Made by a program: the position numbers and the translations under genes. The notes under the pieces are model-generated. The model was not told where the DNA came from, searched no databases, and saw only the letters and a list, made by a program, of their open reading frames with translations. A DNA stretch of 61,576 bases, from NCBI RefSeq assembly GCF_900091315.1, contig NZ_FLSP01000049.1, forward strand, positions 1 through 61,576. Reading direction: 5' to 3'. This document shows, piece by piece, positions 7,994 to 15,692 of the stretch; positions within the stretch are counted from its first letter, which is position 1, and each line of letters begins with the position of its first letter. Source of the DNA: Streptomyces sp. DI166. Lineage in GTDB: Bacteria > Actinomycetota > Actinomycetes > Streptomycetales > Streptomycetaceae.

Positions 7994-9321
7994 CGCTCCT
8001 GATCGAGAAGAAGCCCGAGGCGGCGGCCGGGTTCAGGCCCCTGCGCCCGGAGTTCCGGCGCGGCTTCGCCCCGCTCGCCGGTGCCGCGGTCCTGCTCACG
8101 CTGCTGGTCGCCCTGGCCGAACCGGCCGCGAGCTGGCAGGGCGGCTGGGCGGAGACCCGGGACCGTACGCACGCGGCCGCGGTCCTGCTCGGCATACCGC
8201 TGGCGCTGGCCGCGGGTTGCTGGCAGGGCGGGCGGGAACGCCGGTGCCGTACCGGCGATCTGCTGCGGACCTCCGTGCGCGGCGCGCTCCCCCGTTTCCT
8301 CGCCTCGGCGGTGCCGGTCGCCCTGTGGGTGGCGGTGGGGCACCTTGTCGCCGCCGGGTGCGCGCTGCTGGCCACCTGGTACTGCGCCACCGGGGACAGC
8401 CCGTACCTGGTCGTGCCGCTCACCGACACCCTCCTCCTCTTCGCCGCGGCGCTCGGGGGCCAGGCGGTGGGCCGGGTCGTGCCCTGGCGGCTGACGGCGC
8501 CGGTGCTGGCGACGTGCGGGTACGTCGTCCTCGGCTTCCTCTCCTACGACCACCGCAACACCTACGCCGGCCTGTCCCCGCTGATCGACACCTCCGTCAC
8601 CAAGCTGACGGTGTGGTGGCAGCCCTGGGTGTCGGTGCTGTGGGTGGGCGGGCTGGCCGCGACCGCGGTCCTGGCCCTCACCGCCCGCCGCCGGGCCGTC
8701 GCCCTGGTGCCGCTGGCCCTCGCCACGGCCGCCGCGATCACCCTCGTCGAGGCCGACGAGCTGACCCGCCCCAACCCGGTCGCCCGCCGCCAGGTCTGCG
8801 ACACCTCCACGACCCCGCAGGTGTGTGTGAACAAGCGGTACGAGGAGCTGCTGCCGCAGATCACCGAGGCGCTGTCCGGGCTGACGGGCCGTCTGGAGGG
8901 CGTGGACAACCTCCCCGTGCGCTTCGAGGACCGCGCGGGCCGCTCGCGCCCCGACGAGGCGCGGCTGCCGATGGTCACCCCGCTCGGCCGGTCGGTCGTC
9001 CGCGGAAAGCTCACCGACCCCGAGCTGTACGCGTGGGAGGCGGGGATGTCACTCGTCGGCCGCGGGGAGTGCGACACCACCGACGACGCCGTCGCCCGCA
9101 CCGACCGTGCCGTGGAGCACTACCTGGCCCCGAGCCCGATGGAGAAGTACTTCGACGACCTGGCCGCCAAGGGCACCGAGGCCGACCGCGCCAAGCTGAA
9201 GGCCAGGCAGCAGGCCCGGGCCCGGCTGCTGGGGATGGCGCAGGACGAGCGCCGGGAGTGGCTGTCGGAATACTTCGCGACGGCCGACGTCTGCGACCCG
9301 AGCGGAGTGCCGACCCTGTGA
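7990..9321 (+). CDS. ABC transporter membrane protein with large extracytoplasmic tail
   Basis: This 443-residue membrane protein has about six hydrophobic segments within residues 20-245 (for example PLAGAAVLLTLLVALAEPA, AAVLLGIPLALAAGCW, ALVPLALATAAAITLV). The roughly 195-residue soluble C-terminal part has two conserved-looking cysteines near its start (VCDTSTTPQVCVNKR) and two more later. That part probably lies outside the membrane. The gene overlaps the ATPase by 4 bp and the next membrane gene by 4 bp, so the three are one exporter. The family is not certain; it is not a classical ABC-2 permease by sequence. The tail could sense the stimulus for the sigma/anti-sigma pair, which is inference. 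Confidence 0.75.
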   Translation: MTLLIEKKPEAAAGFRPLRPEFRRGFAPLAGAAVLLTLLVALAEPAASWQGGWAETRDRTHAAAVLLGIPLALAAGCWQGGRERRCRTGDLLRTSVRGALPRFLASAVPVALWVAVGHLVAAGCALLATWYCATGDSPYLVVPLTDTLLLFAAALGGQAVGRVVPWRLTAPVLATCGYVVLGFLSYDHRNTYAGLSPLIDTSVTKLTVWWQPWVSVLWVGGLAATAVLALTARRRAVALVPLALATAAAITLVEADELTRPNPVARRQVCDTSTTPQVCVNKRYEELLPQITEALSGLTGRLEGVDNLPVRFEDRAGRSRPDEARLPMVTPLGRSVVRGKLTDPELYAWEAGMSLVGRGECDTTDDAVARTDRAVEHYLAPSPMEKYFDDLAAKGTEADRAKLKARQQARARLLGMAQDERREWLSEYFATADVCDPSGVPTL

Positions 9322-9911
9322 CCGGCACCGTCCTCTACGCCCGCTCCCGGGCCCTTCCGCAGACGGTTCTCGCGCTCGCCGCGACCGCCCTGCTCGCGGT
9401 CTGGGCCGCGCACGCCCTGGACTCCTACCTGGACCCGGAGCGCAGGGTCCCGGTGGTGGCCCTGGCCCCGCTGCTGGCGGCGGCCGCGATCGGCGCCAGT
9501 CTGTACTCCGCCTCCGACGAGCTGGACCGCACGGCGGTACGCCCCTGGTGGCACCGCAGGCTGGCCCATCTGCTGTGCCTGACGGCGCTGGCGGCGGCGC
9601 TGCTGCCGCTCGCGGTCCTGTCCAGCGCGCAGACCTTCGGCCCGCCCGCCATGGTCCGCAACGTCCTTGGCTGCACCGGTCTGACCGCCGGCGCGGCGGT
9701 GCTGCTGGGCGCACGGCTGAGCTGGCTGCCGGTGTTCTGCTACGTCAGCGCGATGTACATGGGGATCTCGGGGGTACGCGGCACCGCGCTGCCCGCCTGG
9801 GCATGGCTGCTGGAGCCGGGTACCGGCTCGGGGGCATGGGCGACGGCGGTGCTGCTGTTCGCCCTGGGGGGCGGCGCGTACATGGTGAAGGGGGCGCGCG
9901 GAACTCCCTGA
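9318..9911 (+). CDS. ABC transporter second membrane component
   Basis: This 197-residue protein has about five or six predicted membrane helices (TVLALAATALLAVWAAHAL, VVALAPLLAAAAIGASLYSA, LLCLTALAAALLPLAVL, TGLTAGAAVLLGARL, WATAVLLFALGGGAYMV). Its GTG start overlaps the stop of the previous gene (GTGA), so it is the last member of the sigma-anti-sigma-ABC operon and probably pairs with the preceding membrane protein. I recognise no specific family. The gene ends about 60 bp before a convergent HNH gene, with no strong hairpin between them. Confidence 0.72.
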   Translation: MTGTVLYARSRALPQTVLALAATALLAVWAAHALDSYLDPERRVPVVALAPLLAAAAIGASLYSASDELDRTAVRPWWHRRLAHLLCLTALAAALLPLAVLSSAQTFGPPAMVRNVLGCTGLTAGAAVLLGARLSWLPVFCYVSAMYMGISGVRGTALPAWAWLLEPGTGSGAWATAVLLFALGGGAYMVKGARGTP

Positions 9912-9971
9912 GAGGGGAGCCGCGCACCCGTGCACCCGTGCACACCCGCGGATACGCGAAGGCCCGGAACC

Positions 9972-10508
9972 TCAGGCAGAAATGCCGTCGATCCGGGCCA
10001 AGGCGTCATCCGCCCCGTACGGTTGCAAGTACGGCAACCAGCGCGGGTCACGATGGCCGGTGCCGATGATGCGCCAGGCCAGTCCGGTCGGCGGAGCCGG
10101 TTTGTGCCGCAGCCGCCAGCCGATCTCGAACAGATGACGGTCGGCCTTCACGTGGTTGCAGCGGCGGCAGGACGCCACCACGTTGTCCCAGACGTGCTTG
10201 CCCCCGCGGCTGCGCGGGATGACGTGGTCGACGCTGGTTGCGACGCCACCGCAGTACATGCACCGGCCCCCGTCGCGCGCGAAGAGCGCTCGGCGGGTAA
10301 GAGGAACGGGCCCCCGATAGGGAACCCGGACGAATCGCTTGAGCCGGACCACGCTTGGTGCGGGGACTGTGACAGTTGCGCTGTGCATGAAGGCGCCGGA
10401 CTCCTCAAGGCAGACAGCCTTGTTTTCGAGGACGAGGACGAGCGCGCGGCGGAGCGGTACGACGCCGAGTGGCTCGTACGACGCGTTGAGGACCAGGACA
10501 TGCGGCAC
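9972..10508 (-). CDS. HNH endonuclease family protein
   Basis: This 178-residue protein has an HNH nuclease domain in its second half. A zinc-binding CMYCGG is followed by the DHVIPRSRGG strand, with the catalytic His, then by NVVASCRRCNHVKADR with the Asn and the second CxxC. The N-terminus HVLVLNASYEPLGVVPLRRAL is characteristic of a widespread actinobacterial family of stand-alone HNH proteins. The GTG at 10508 follows AAGGAGG at a six-base gap; in-frame sequence further upstream is not supported. It has no restriction or phage partners nearby, so it is probably a housekeeping or repair nuclease. Its role is not established to my knowledge. Confidence 0.88.
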   Translation of the reverse strand: MPHVLVLNASYEPLGVVPLRRALVLVLENKAVCLEESGAFMHSATVTVPAPSVVRLKRFVRVPYRGPVPLTRRALFARDGGRCMYCGGVATSVDHVIPRSRGGKHVWDNVVASCRRCNHVKADRHLFEIGWRLRHKPAPPTGLAWRIIGTGHRDPRWLPYLQPYGADDALARIDGISA

Positions 10509-10808
10509 GGATGCCTCCTTGGGCGTCGGCGGCACGTGGCTCGTGCCGGGACGATCTGTAGTCAGTCTCCCCTCAGGCCGTACGAATGCGCCACCATGTC
10601 CAGGTAACGGGCTGAGAGTGTTTTCGACCACACCTTTCTTCATCCCCAGGTGAGGAGGGCCTCTCCCCCGAACACGAGGACGATCCACACACAATGCACC
10701 GTTAGTGTGGTGAGTCTGCCCCTCCCGGTGACCATTCCGTGACCTTGAACCGCTGGACCCCCGACCGCCGTACCGAGAGGGCAGAAGCCGCACCTGGAGG
10801 TACCCGCC
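10509..10808. other. Divergent promoter region between HNH and mscS genes
   Basis: This 300-bp spacer should hold promoters for both flanking genes. I see the ribosome site of the MscS gene (CTGGAGG, near 10795) and that of the HNH gene (at the other end), but no convincing -35/-10 pair, repeat or small gene. Confidence 0.4.
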
Positions 10809-11897
10809 GTGTCCCTGTCCGCCGTCCTATTGGCCGCCGGTTCCACCCCGTCCCCCTCTCCCTCGGAGACGACTCCGGTGGTGCCCTCGCTCCAGGACGC
10901 CCAGGAGAGCGCGACCAACGCGGCGAGCTGGGTCGAGGAGAACTGGTCGACCTGGCTCGCGATCGGTCTCAGGGTGCTGCTGATCCTGGTGATCGCGGCA
11001 GTGCTGCGGGTGGTGGTGCGGCGGGCGATCACCAAGCTCATCGACCGGATGAACCGCACCGTCCAGGCGGTCGACGGCACCGCGATAGGCGGACTGCTGG
11101 TCAACGCCGAACGGCGGCGCCAGCGCTCGCAGGCGATCGGCTCGGTGCTGCGCTCGGTGGCCAGCTTCCTGATCATGGGCACCGCGGCCCTGATGATCCT
11201 GGGCACCTTCGAGATCAACCTCGCGCCGCTGCTGGCCTCGGCCGGTGTCGCCGGTGTGGCGATCGGCTTCGGCGCCCGCAACCTGGTCACGGACTTCCTC
11301 TCCGGCGTCTTCATGATCCTGGAGGACCAGTACGGCGTCGGTGACTCGATCGACGCCGGGGTCGCCTCCGGCGAGGTGATCGAGGTGGGCCTGCGCGTGA
11401 CGAAGCTGCGCGGCGACAACGGCGAGATCTGGTACGTCCGCAACGGCGAGGTCAAGCGGATCGGCAACCTCTCCCAGGGCTGGTCGACCGCCGGGGTCGA
11501 TGTCACGGTCCGCCCGACCGAGGACCTGGACCGGCTCAAGAGCGTCGTCGGTGACGTCGCCGAGCGGATGAGCAAGGAAGAGCCCTGGAACGAGATGCTG
11601 TGGGGCCCGATCGAGGTCCTCGGCCTGGACAGCGTGCAGCTGGACTCGATGGTCGTCCGGGTCTCGGCGAAGACCATGCCGGGCAAGTCGGTGACCGTGG
11701 AGCGGGAGCTGCGCTGGCGCATCAAGCGGGCCCTGGACGCGGCCGGTGTCCAGATCATCGGTGGCTCGCAGCCCACCGAGGAGGAGTCCGTGCCCGACCC
11801 GACGGCGACCATCGCCGCGCCCTCGGCCTACGCCAGCGCCACCTCGCCGCAGTCGATGGCGGCGTCGCCGATCACTCCGCCGAGCGTGACCAAGTAG
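10809..11897 (+). CDS. mscS: Small-conductance mechanosensitive channel (MscS family)
   Basis: This 362-residue pore protein releases solutes on hypo-osmotic shock. An N-terminal extracytoplasmic segment is followed by three membrane helices: WLAIGLRVLLILVIAAVLRVV (about 52-70), ASFLIMGTAALMILGTF (about 118-135) and the pore helix LLASAGVAGVAIGFGARNLV (about 140-160), which has the Gly/Ala packing pattern of MscS TM3. The cytoplasmic beta domain follows (GVFMILEDQYGVGDSI). A Pro/Ser/Thr-rich tail of about 40 residues is added at the C-terminus. The GTG start has GGAGG upstream. The gene stands alone and is closed by a strong hairpin. Confidence 0.92.
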   Translation: MSLSAVLLAAGSTPSPSPSETTPVVPSLQDAQESATNAASWVEENWSTWLAIGLRVLLILVIAAVLRVVVRRAITKLIDRMNRTVQAVDGTAIGGLLVNAERRRQRSQAIGSVLRSVASFLIMGTAALMILGTFEINLAPLLASAGVAGVAIGFGARNLVTDFLSGVFMILEDQYGVGDSIDAGVASGEVIEVGLRVTKLRGDNGEIWYVRNGEVKRIGNLSQGWSTAGVDVTVRPTEDLDRLKSVVGDVAERMSKEEPWNEMLWGPIEVLGLDSVQLDSMVVRVSAKTMPGKSVTVERELRWRIKRALDAAGVQIIGGSQPTEEESVPDPTATIAAPSAYASATSPQSMAASPITPPSVTK

Positions 11898-11914
11898 CGG
11901 TACGACGCGACGGC

Positions 11915-11943
11915 CGAAGCCCCGCCGCTCCGGCGGGGCTTCG
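11915..11943 (+). terminator. Strong hairpin terminator after mscS
   Basis: A perfect 13-bp stem (CGAAGCCCCGCCG paired with its complement) with a three-base loop lies 18 bp after the mscS stop. No U-tract follows, which is normal for Streptomyces terminators. It insulates mscS from the csn promoter. Confidence 0.85.
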
Positions 11944-11956
11944 CCGTTCCCGGGGC

Positions 11957-11985
11957 TTGACGCCTCCGCTTCCTGCGCCTACCTT
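11957..11985 (+). promoter_or_regulatory. Candidate csn operon promoter
   Basis: TTGACG at 11957-11962 and TACCTT at 11980-11985 are separated by 17 bp, a good vegetative-type promoter. The transcription start would fall near 11992, immediately before the CsnR box, so a bound repressor would block transcription initiation or early elongation. Confidence 0.55.
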
Positions 11986-11998
11986 CCTCGTCAACCGA

Positions 11999-12013
11999 TA
12001 GGAAAGTTTCCTA
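11999..12013. promoter_or_regulatory. CsnR operator (csnR box)
   Basis: TAGGAAAGTTTCCTA is a perfect 15-base palindrome with a central G. It matches the AGGAAA-N-TTTCCT type operator described for the ROK repressor CsnR in Streptomyces lividans. It sits between the predicted promoter and the csnR start, indicating autoregulation and control of the whole operon by chitosan oligosaccharides. Confidence 0.88.
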
Positions 12014-12089
12014 ACAGTGCTCGCAGTCCCGGGCAGCGTGAGAACCGGGCGTGAGAAGCTTCACCCCGGAAAGGCAGGTGGCAGATCGC

Positions 12090-13307
12090 ATGGCAGGAAC
12101 CGTCGGCACGCCGGGCACCCCACGCGTCCTGCGCGCCATGAACGACCGCGCCGCCCTGGACCTGCTCCTGGAGCACGGCCCCCTGTCCCGCACCCGGATC
12201 GGCAAGCTCACCGGACTGTCCAAGCCCACCGCCTCCCAGCTGCTGGCCCGGCTGGAGGCCGCCGGACTGGTCCTGGCCACCGGCACCACCGAGGGCCGCC
12301 CCGGCCCCAGCGCCCAGCTCTACGCGGTCAACCCCGCGGCGGGCCACGCGGCCGGACTCGACGTCACCCCCGAGCGGGTCCTCGCCGCCGTCGCCGACAT
12401 CACCGGCCGCACCGTCGGCCGGTACGAACTGCCCACCCCCGGCCGCCGCCCCGCCCGGCCCGTCGTCCAGCAGGTGACCGAGGCCCTGGACGGCGCCGTG
12501 AAGGCCGCCGGACTCACCCGCGACGACGTCCGGCGCCTGGTCATCGGCACCCCCGGCGCCTTCGACCCGAACACCGGCCGGCTGCGCTACGCCGCCCACC
12601 TGCCCGGCTGGCACTCCCCGAGCCTCCTGGACGAACTCGCCGCCGCGCTGCCGATGCCGGTGGAGTACGAGAACGACGTCAACCTCGTCGCCGTCGCCGA
12701 ACAGCGGCTCGGCGCGGCCCGCGGCCACGGGGACTTCGTCCTGCTGTGGAACGAGGGCGGACTCGGCGCCGCGCTCGTCCTCGGCGGACGGCTGCACCGC
12801 GGCTTCACCGGCGGCGCCGGGGAGGTCGGCTTCCTGCCGGTGCCGGGCGCGCCCCTGGTGCGCCAGGTGACCCGCACCAACAGCGGCGGCTACCAGGAGC
12901 TGGCCGGTGCCCAGGTGATCCCCCGGCTCGCCCGGGAACTGGGCGTCTCCCCCGTCCCCGAGGGGCCGTACACCGAGGTCGCCGCCGCTCTGCTGGCGCG
13001 GGCCGCGGACAGTGGCGCCGAGGCGGAACGGCGGCTCCTTTCCACGTACGCGACCGGGCTGGCCACCGGTCTCGCCTCCCTCGTCTCCGTACTCGACCCC
13101 GAACTCGTCGTCCTCAGCGGCAGCGCCCTCACCTCGGGCGGCGAACGGCTGCTGGCCCTGGTCCAGGCCGAACTGGCGGAACTGGCCGCATCCCGGCCCC
13201 GCCTGGTGATGGGCGACGTCACCGAACACCCCGTGCTGCGCGGCGCGCTGGAGAGCGCGCTGGCGACGACCCGCGACGAGGTCTTCGACACCTTGCCGCT
13301 GCGCTGA
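12090..13307 (+). CDS. csnR: ROK-family repressor of chitosan-oligosaccharide use
   Basis: CsnR represses chitosanase and the csn uptake operon until chito-oligosaccharides are present. This copy has 405 residues from the ATG at 12090 (AGGTGG upstream); a GTG at 12051 would add 13. A winged helix-turn-helix occupies about residues 15-75 (ALDLLLEHGPLSRTRIGKLTG, ASQLLARLEAAGLV). The ROK sugar-kinase-like fold follows, with ENDVNLVAVAEQ and a Gly-rich GGLGAALVLGGRL stretch. The zinc-binding CxCGxxGC motif common in ROK proteins is absent, so it probably does not bind zinc there. It is the first gene of csnREFGHK and lies behind a perfect CsnR box. Identification rests on the operator plus operon content. 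Confidence 0.88.
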   Translation: MAGTVGTPGTPRVLRAMNDRAALDLLLEHGPLSRTRIGKLTGLSKPTASQLLARLEAAGLVLATGTTEGRPGPSAQLYAVNPAAGHAAGLDVTPERVLAAVADITGRTVGRYELPTPGRRPARPVVQQVTEALDGAVKAAGLTRDDVRRLVIGTPGAFDPNTGRLRYAAHLPGWHSPSLLDELAAALPMPVEYENDVNLVAVAEQRLGAARGHGDFVLLWNEGGLGAALVLGGRLHRGFTGGAGEVGFLPVPGAPLVRQVTRTNSGGYQELAGAQVIPRLARELGVSPVPEGPYTEVAAALLARAADSGAEAERRLLSTYATGLATGLASLVSVLDPELVVLSGSALTSGGERLLALVQAELAELAASRPRLVMGDVTEHPVLRGALESALATTRDEVFDTLPLR

Positions 13308-13339
13308 CGAGCAGCACTGCCCCACCGGTTGTCCGATCA

Positions 13340-13382
13340 CTGCGGGCCGCATGTGGCTGGTCGCGCAGTTCCCCGCGCCCCT
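13340..13382. repeat. Dispersed Streptomyces intergenic repeat copy
   Basis: The spacer between csnR and csnE contains the segment GCGGGCC...GTGGCTGGTCGCGCAGTT followed by CCCCGCGCCCCT. I recognise this from many Streptomyces intergenic regions, where closely similar copies recur tens of times per genome. Only one copy is in this window, so the claim rests on memory rather than on internal comparison. Confidence 0.55.
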
Positions 13383-13418
13383 ACCGGCGCTTCACCTCTG
13401 CCCACAGGAGGCCTCGCC

Positions 13419-14750
13419 ATGCCGAGATTCACCCGAAATGCCGCCTGCGTCCTCACCGCGTCCCTCGCCCTTCTCGCCACCGCCTGTACCGGCTCCTCCG
13501 AGTCCGGTGCCACCGACGACCCCAACGCGGAGACCACCCTCACCTTCTGGCACGGCTGGAGCGCGCCCGCCGAGGTGAAGGCCGTCGAGGAGAACATCGC
13601 GCGGTTCGAGAAGGCGCACCCCAACATCAAGGTGAAGGTCGTCGGCAACATCAACGACGACAAGCTCAACCAGGCGCTGCGCGCGGGTGGTTCGAACGGA
13701 CCGGACGTGGTGTCCTCCTTCACCACCTCCAACGTCGGCAAGTTCTGCTCCTCGGGCGCCTTCGTCGACCTCAAGCCGTTCATCGAGAAGTCGAAGCTCG
13801 ACCTGGACGCGCTGATCCCGAAGCCGATGCTCGACTACACCCAGTTCGAGGGCACGCGCTGCGCCCTGCCGCTGCTCGGCGACGCCTACGGCCTCTACTA
13901 CAACAAGGACGCTTTCGAGGAGGCCGGCATCAAGGCCCCGCCGAAGACCTGGTCGGAGTTCGCGAAGGTGGCCAAGAAGCTCACCAAGCCCAAGGGCGAC
14001 TCCTACGAGCAGCTCGGCTTCATGCCGACGTACCACGGCTACGAGACGGTCGTCTCGCACTACATGTCCCAGTGGGACCACGCGTACTTCGACGCCGACG
14101 GCAAGTCGAACATCGCCGAGGACCCGGCGTTCGCCGAGATGTTCACGTACCAGAAGAAGCTCGTCGACGACCTCGGCGGATTCGCGAGGCTGGAGAAGTA
14201 CCGCAACACCTTCGGTGACGAGTGGGGCGCCGAACACCCCTTCCACACCGGCCAGGTGGCGATGCAGCTCGACGGCGAGTGGCGGCTGGGCATGGCCAAG
14301 GACGCGGGTCTCGACTTCGAGATAGGCACCGCGCCGCTGCCGGTCGCCGACGACGAGGTCGACGAGTACGGCAAGGGGTTCCTGTCCGGCACGATCGTCG
14401 GCATCGCGCCGGCCAGCAAGAAGCAGAACGCGGCCTGGGAGCTGGTGAAGTACCTGACGACCGACACCGAGTCCGTCGTCGCCTTCTCCAACGCCATCCA
14501 CAATGTGCCGTCCACCTTCGAGGCCCTGAAGTCCCCCGACCTGAAGACCGACCCGGAGTTCAGGACCTTCCTGGACATCGCCCAGCACCCCGAGTCCACG
14601 ACCGCCCCGAACGCGGTCAACGGCGCCACCTACCAGCTCACCCTCCAGGACTTCGGCTACCAGTACGAGTCGGGCAAGGCGAAGGACCTCAAGGCGGGCC
14701 TGGAGAAGACGGCCGAGCAGATCGACCGTGACATCGAGCAGGCGAAGTAG
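13419..14750 (+). CDS. csnE: Chitosan-oligosaccharide ABC transporter binding lipoprotein
   Basis: This extracellular solute-binding protein (family 1, 443 residues) captures sugar oligomers for import. A lipoprotein signal ends in the lipobox LLATAC at about residue 22, followed by a Ser/Gly-rich tether. The mature part begins with ETTLTFWHGWSAPAEV, typical of CUT1 sugar-binding proteins, and contains the matching late motif EWRLGMAKDAGLDFEIGTAPLPV. The ATG at 13419 has AGGAGG eight bases upstream. It is followed within 6 bp by the two permease genes. No ATPase gene is present, as in the csn operon of S. lividans, where the general ATPase MsiK encoded elsewhere serves. Confidence 0.92.
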   Translation: MPRFTRNAACVLTASLALLATACTGSSESGATDDPNAETTLTFWHGWSAPAEVKAVEENIARFEKAHPNIKVKVVGNINDDKLNQALRAGGSNGPDVVSSFTTSNVGKFCSSGAFVDLKPFIEKSKLDLDALIPKPMLDYTQFEGTRCALPLLGDAYGLYYNKDAFEEAGIKAPPKTWSEFAKVAKKLTKPKGDSYEQLGFMPTYHGYETVVSHYMSQWDHAYFDADGKSNIAEDPAFAEMFTYQKKLVDDLGGFARLEKYRNTFGDEWGAEHPFHTGQVAMQLDGEWRLGMAKDAGLDFEIGTAPLPVADDEVDEYGKGFLSGTIVGIAPASKKQNAAWELVKYLTTDTESVVAFSNAIHNVPSTFEALKSPDLKTDPEFRTFLDIAQHPESTTAPNAVNGATYQLTLQDFGYQYESGKAKDLKAGLEKTAEQIDRDIEQAK

Positions 14751-14756
14751 CCCGCC

Positions 14757-15692
14757 ATGTCCACGCTCGCCGTACGGCGCCGCAGGTCCGCCCTGCGGAC
14801 GCTGGCCTTCCTCTCCCCCTGGCTGATCGGCTTCGCCGTCTTCTTCGCCTACCCGCTGATCTCCACCGTCTACTTCTCGCTGATGAAGTACGACGGCTTC
14901 AACACCCCGGAGTTCCGCGGCCTGGACAACTGGACCTACGTCTTCTCCGACTACCCCATGTTCTGGCCCGCGCTGCGCAACACCCTGTGGCTGGTGCTGG
15001 TGATGGTCACGTGCCGGGTCGTCTTCGGGCTCGGGGTGGGCCTGCTGGTCACGCGGATCAAGCGGGGCGCGGGGGTCTTCCGCACCCTGTTCTACCTGCC
15101 CTACCTCGCCCCGCCGGTCGCGGCCACGCTCGCCTTCGTCTTCCTGCTCAACCCCGGTACCGGCCCGGTGAATTCGGTGCTGGACAGCGTCGGGCTGCCC
15201 ACGCCGGGCTGGTTCACCGACGCCGCCTGGTCCAAGCCGGCGCTCACCGCGCTCGCCGTGTGGGGCGTGGGCGACCTGATGGTCATCTTCATGGCCGCGC
15301 TGCTGGACGTACCGAAGGAGCAGTACGAGGCGGCCGAGCTGGACGGGGCCTCGGCGTGGCAGCGGTTCCGGTACGTGACGCTGCCGAACATCTCGCCGAT
15401 CGTGCTGTTCGCGGTGGTCACCGGGGTGATCCAGACCATGCAGTACTACACGCAGCCGCTGGTCGCCGGGAAGGTCGCCTCCGGGGTGATCGGCGGCTCG
15501 GGCCAGCAGTTCGAGCCCGGCTACCCCGACAAGTCGACTCTCACCCTCCCCCAACTCGTCTACAACCTCGGCTTCCAGCGCTTCGACTACGGCGCCGCCT
15601 GCGTCGTCGCGCTGGTCCTGTTCGCCCTCGCCATGGCCTTCACGGCGCTGCTGATGCGGCGCCGGGGCGGATTGCTCGGAGCAGGTGACTGA
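14757..15692 (+). CDS. csnF: Sugar ABC transporter permease (MalF type)
   Basis: This 311-residue inner-membrane permease is the MalF-like half of the chito-oligosaccharide importer. Six membrane helices are visible (for example LAFLSPWLIGFAVFFAYPLI, TLWLVLVMVTCRVVFGLGVGLL, ALTALAVWGVGDLMVIFMAAL). The EAA loop that contacts the ATPase is EQYEAAELDGASAWQRFRYV at about residues 183-202. It begins 6 bp after csnE, and its stop overlaps the csnG start (TGATG), so the two halves should be made in equal amounts. Its partner ATPase is not in the window. Confidence 0.92.
   Translation: MSTLAVRRRRSALRTLAFLSPWLIGFAVFFAYPLISTVYFSLMKYDGFNTPEFRGLDNWTYVFSDYPMFWPALRNTLWLVLVMVTCRVVFGLGVGLLVTRIKRGAGVFRTLFYLPYLAPPVAATLAFVFLLNPGTGPVNSVLDSVGLPTPGWFTDAAWSKPALTALAVWGVGDLMVIFMAALLDVPKEQYEAAELDGASAWQRFRYVTLPNISPIVLFAVVTGVIQTMQYYTQPLVAGKVASGVIGGSGQQFEPGYPDKSTLTLPQLVYNLGFQRFDYGAACVVALVLFALAMAFTALLMRRRGGLLGAGD

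Noticed and set aside
12017..14218. A 733-residue frame spanning csnR and csnE
   Set aside because: Arg/Pro/Gly-rich shadow crossing two well-defined genes and the operator.
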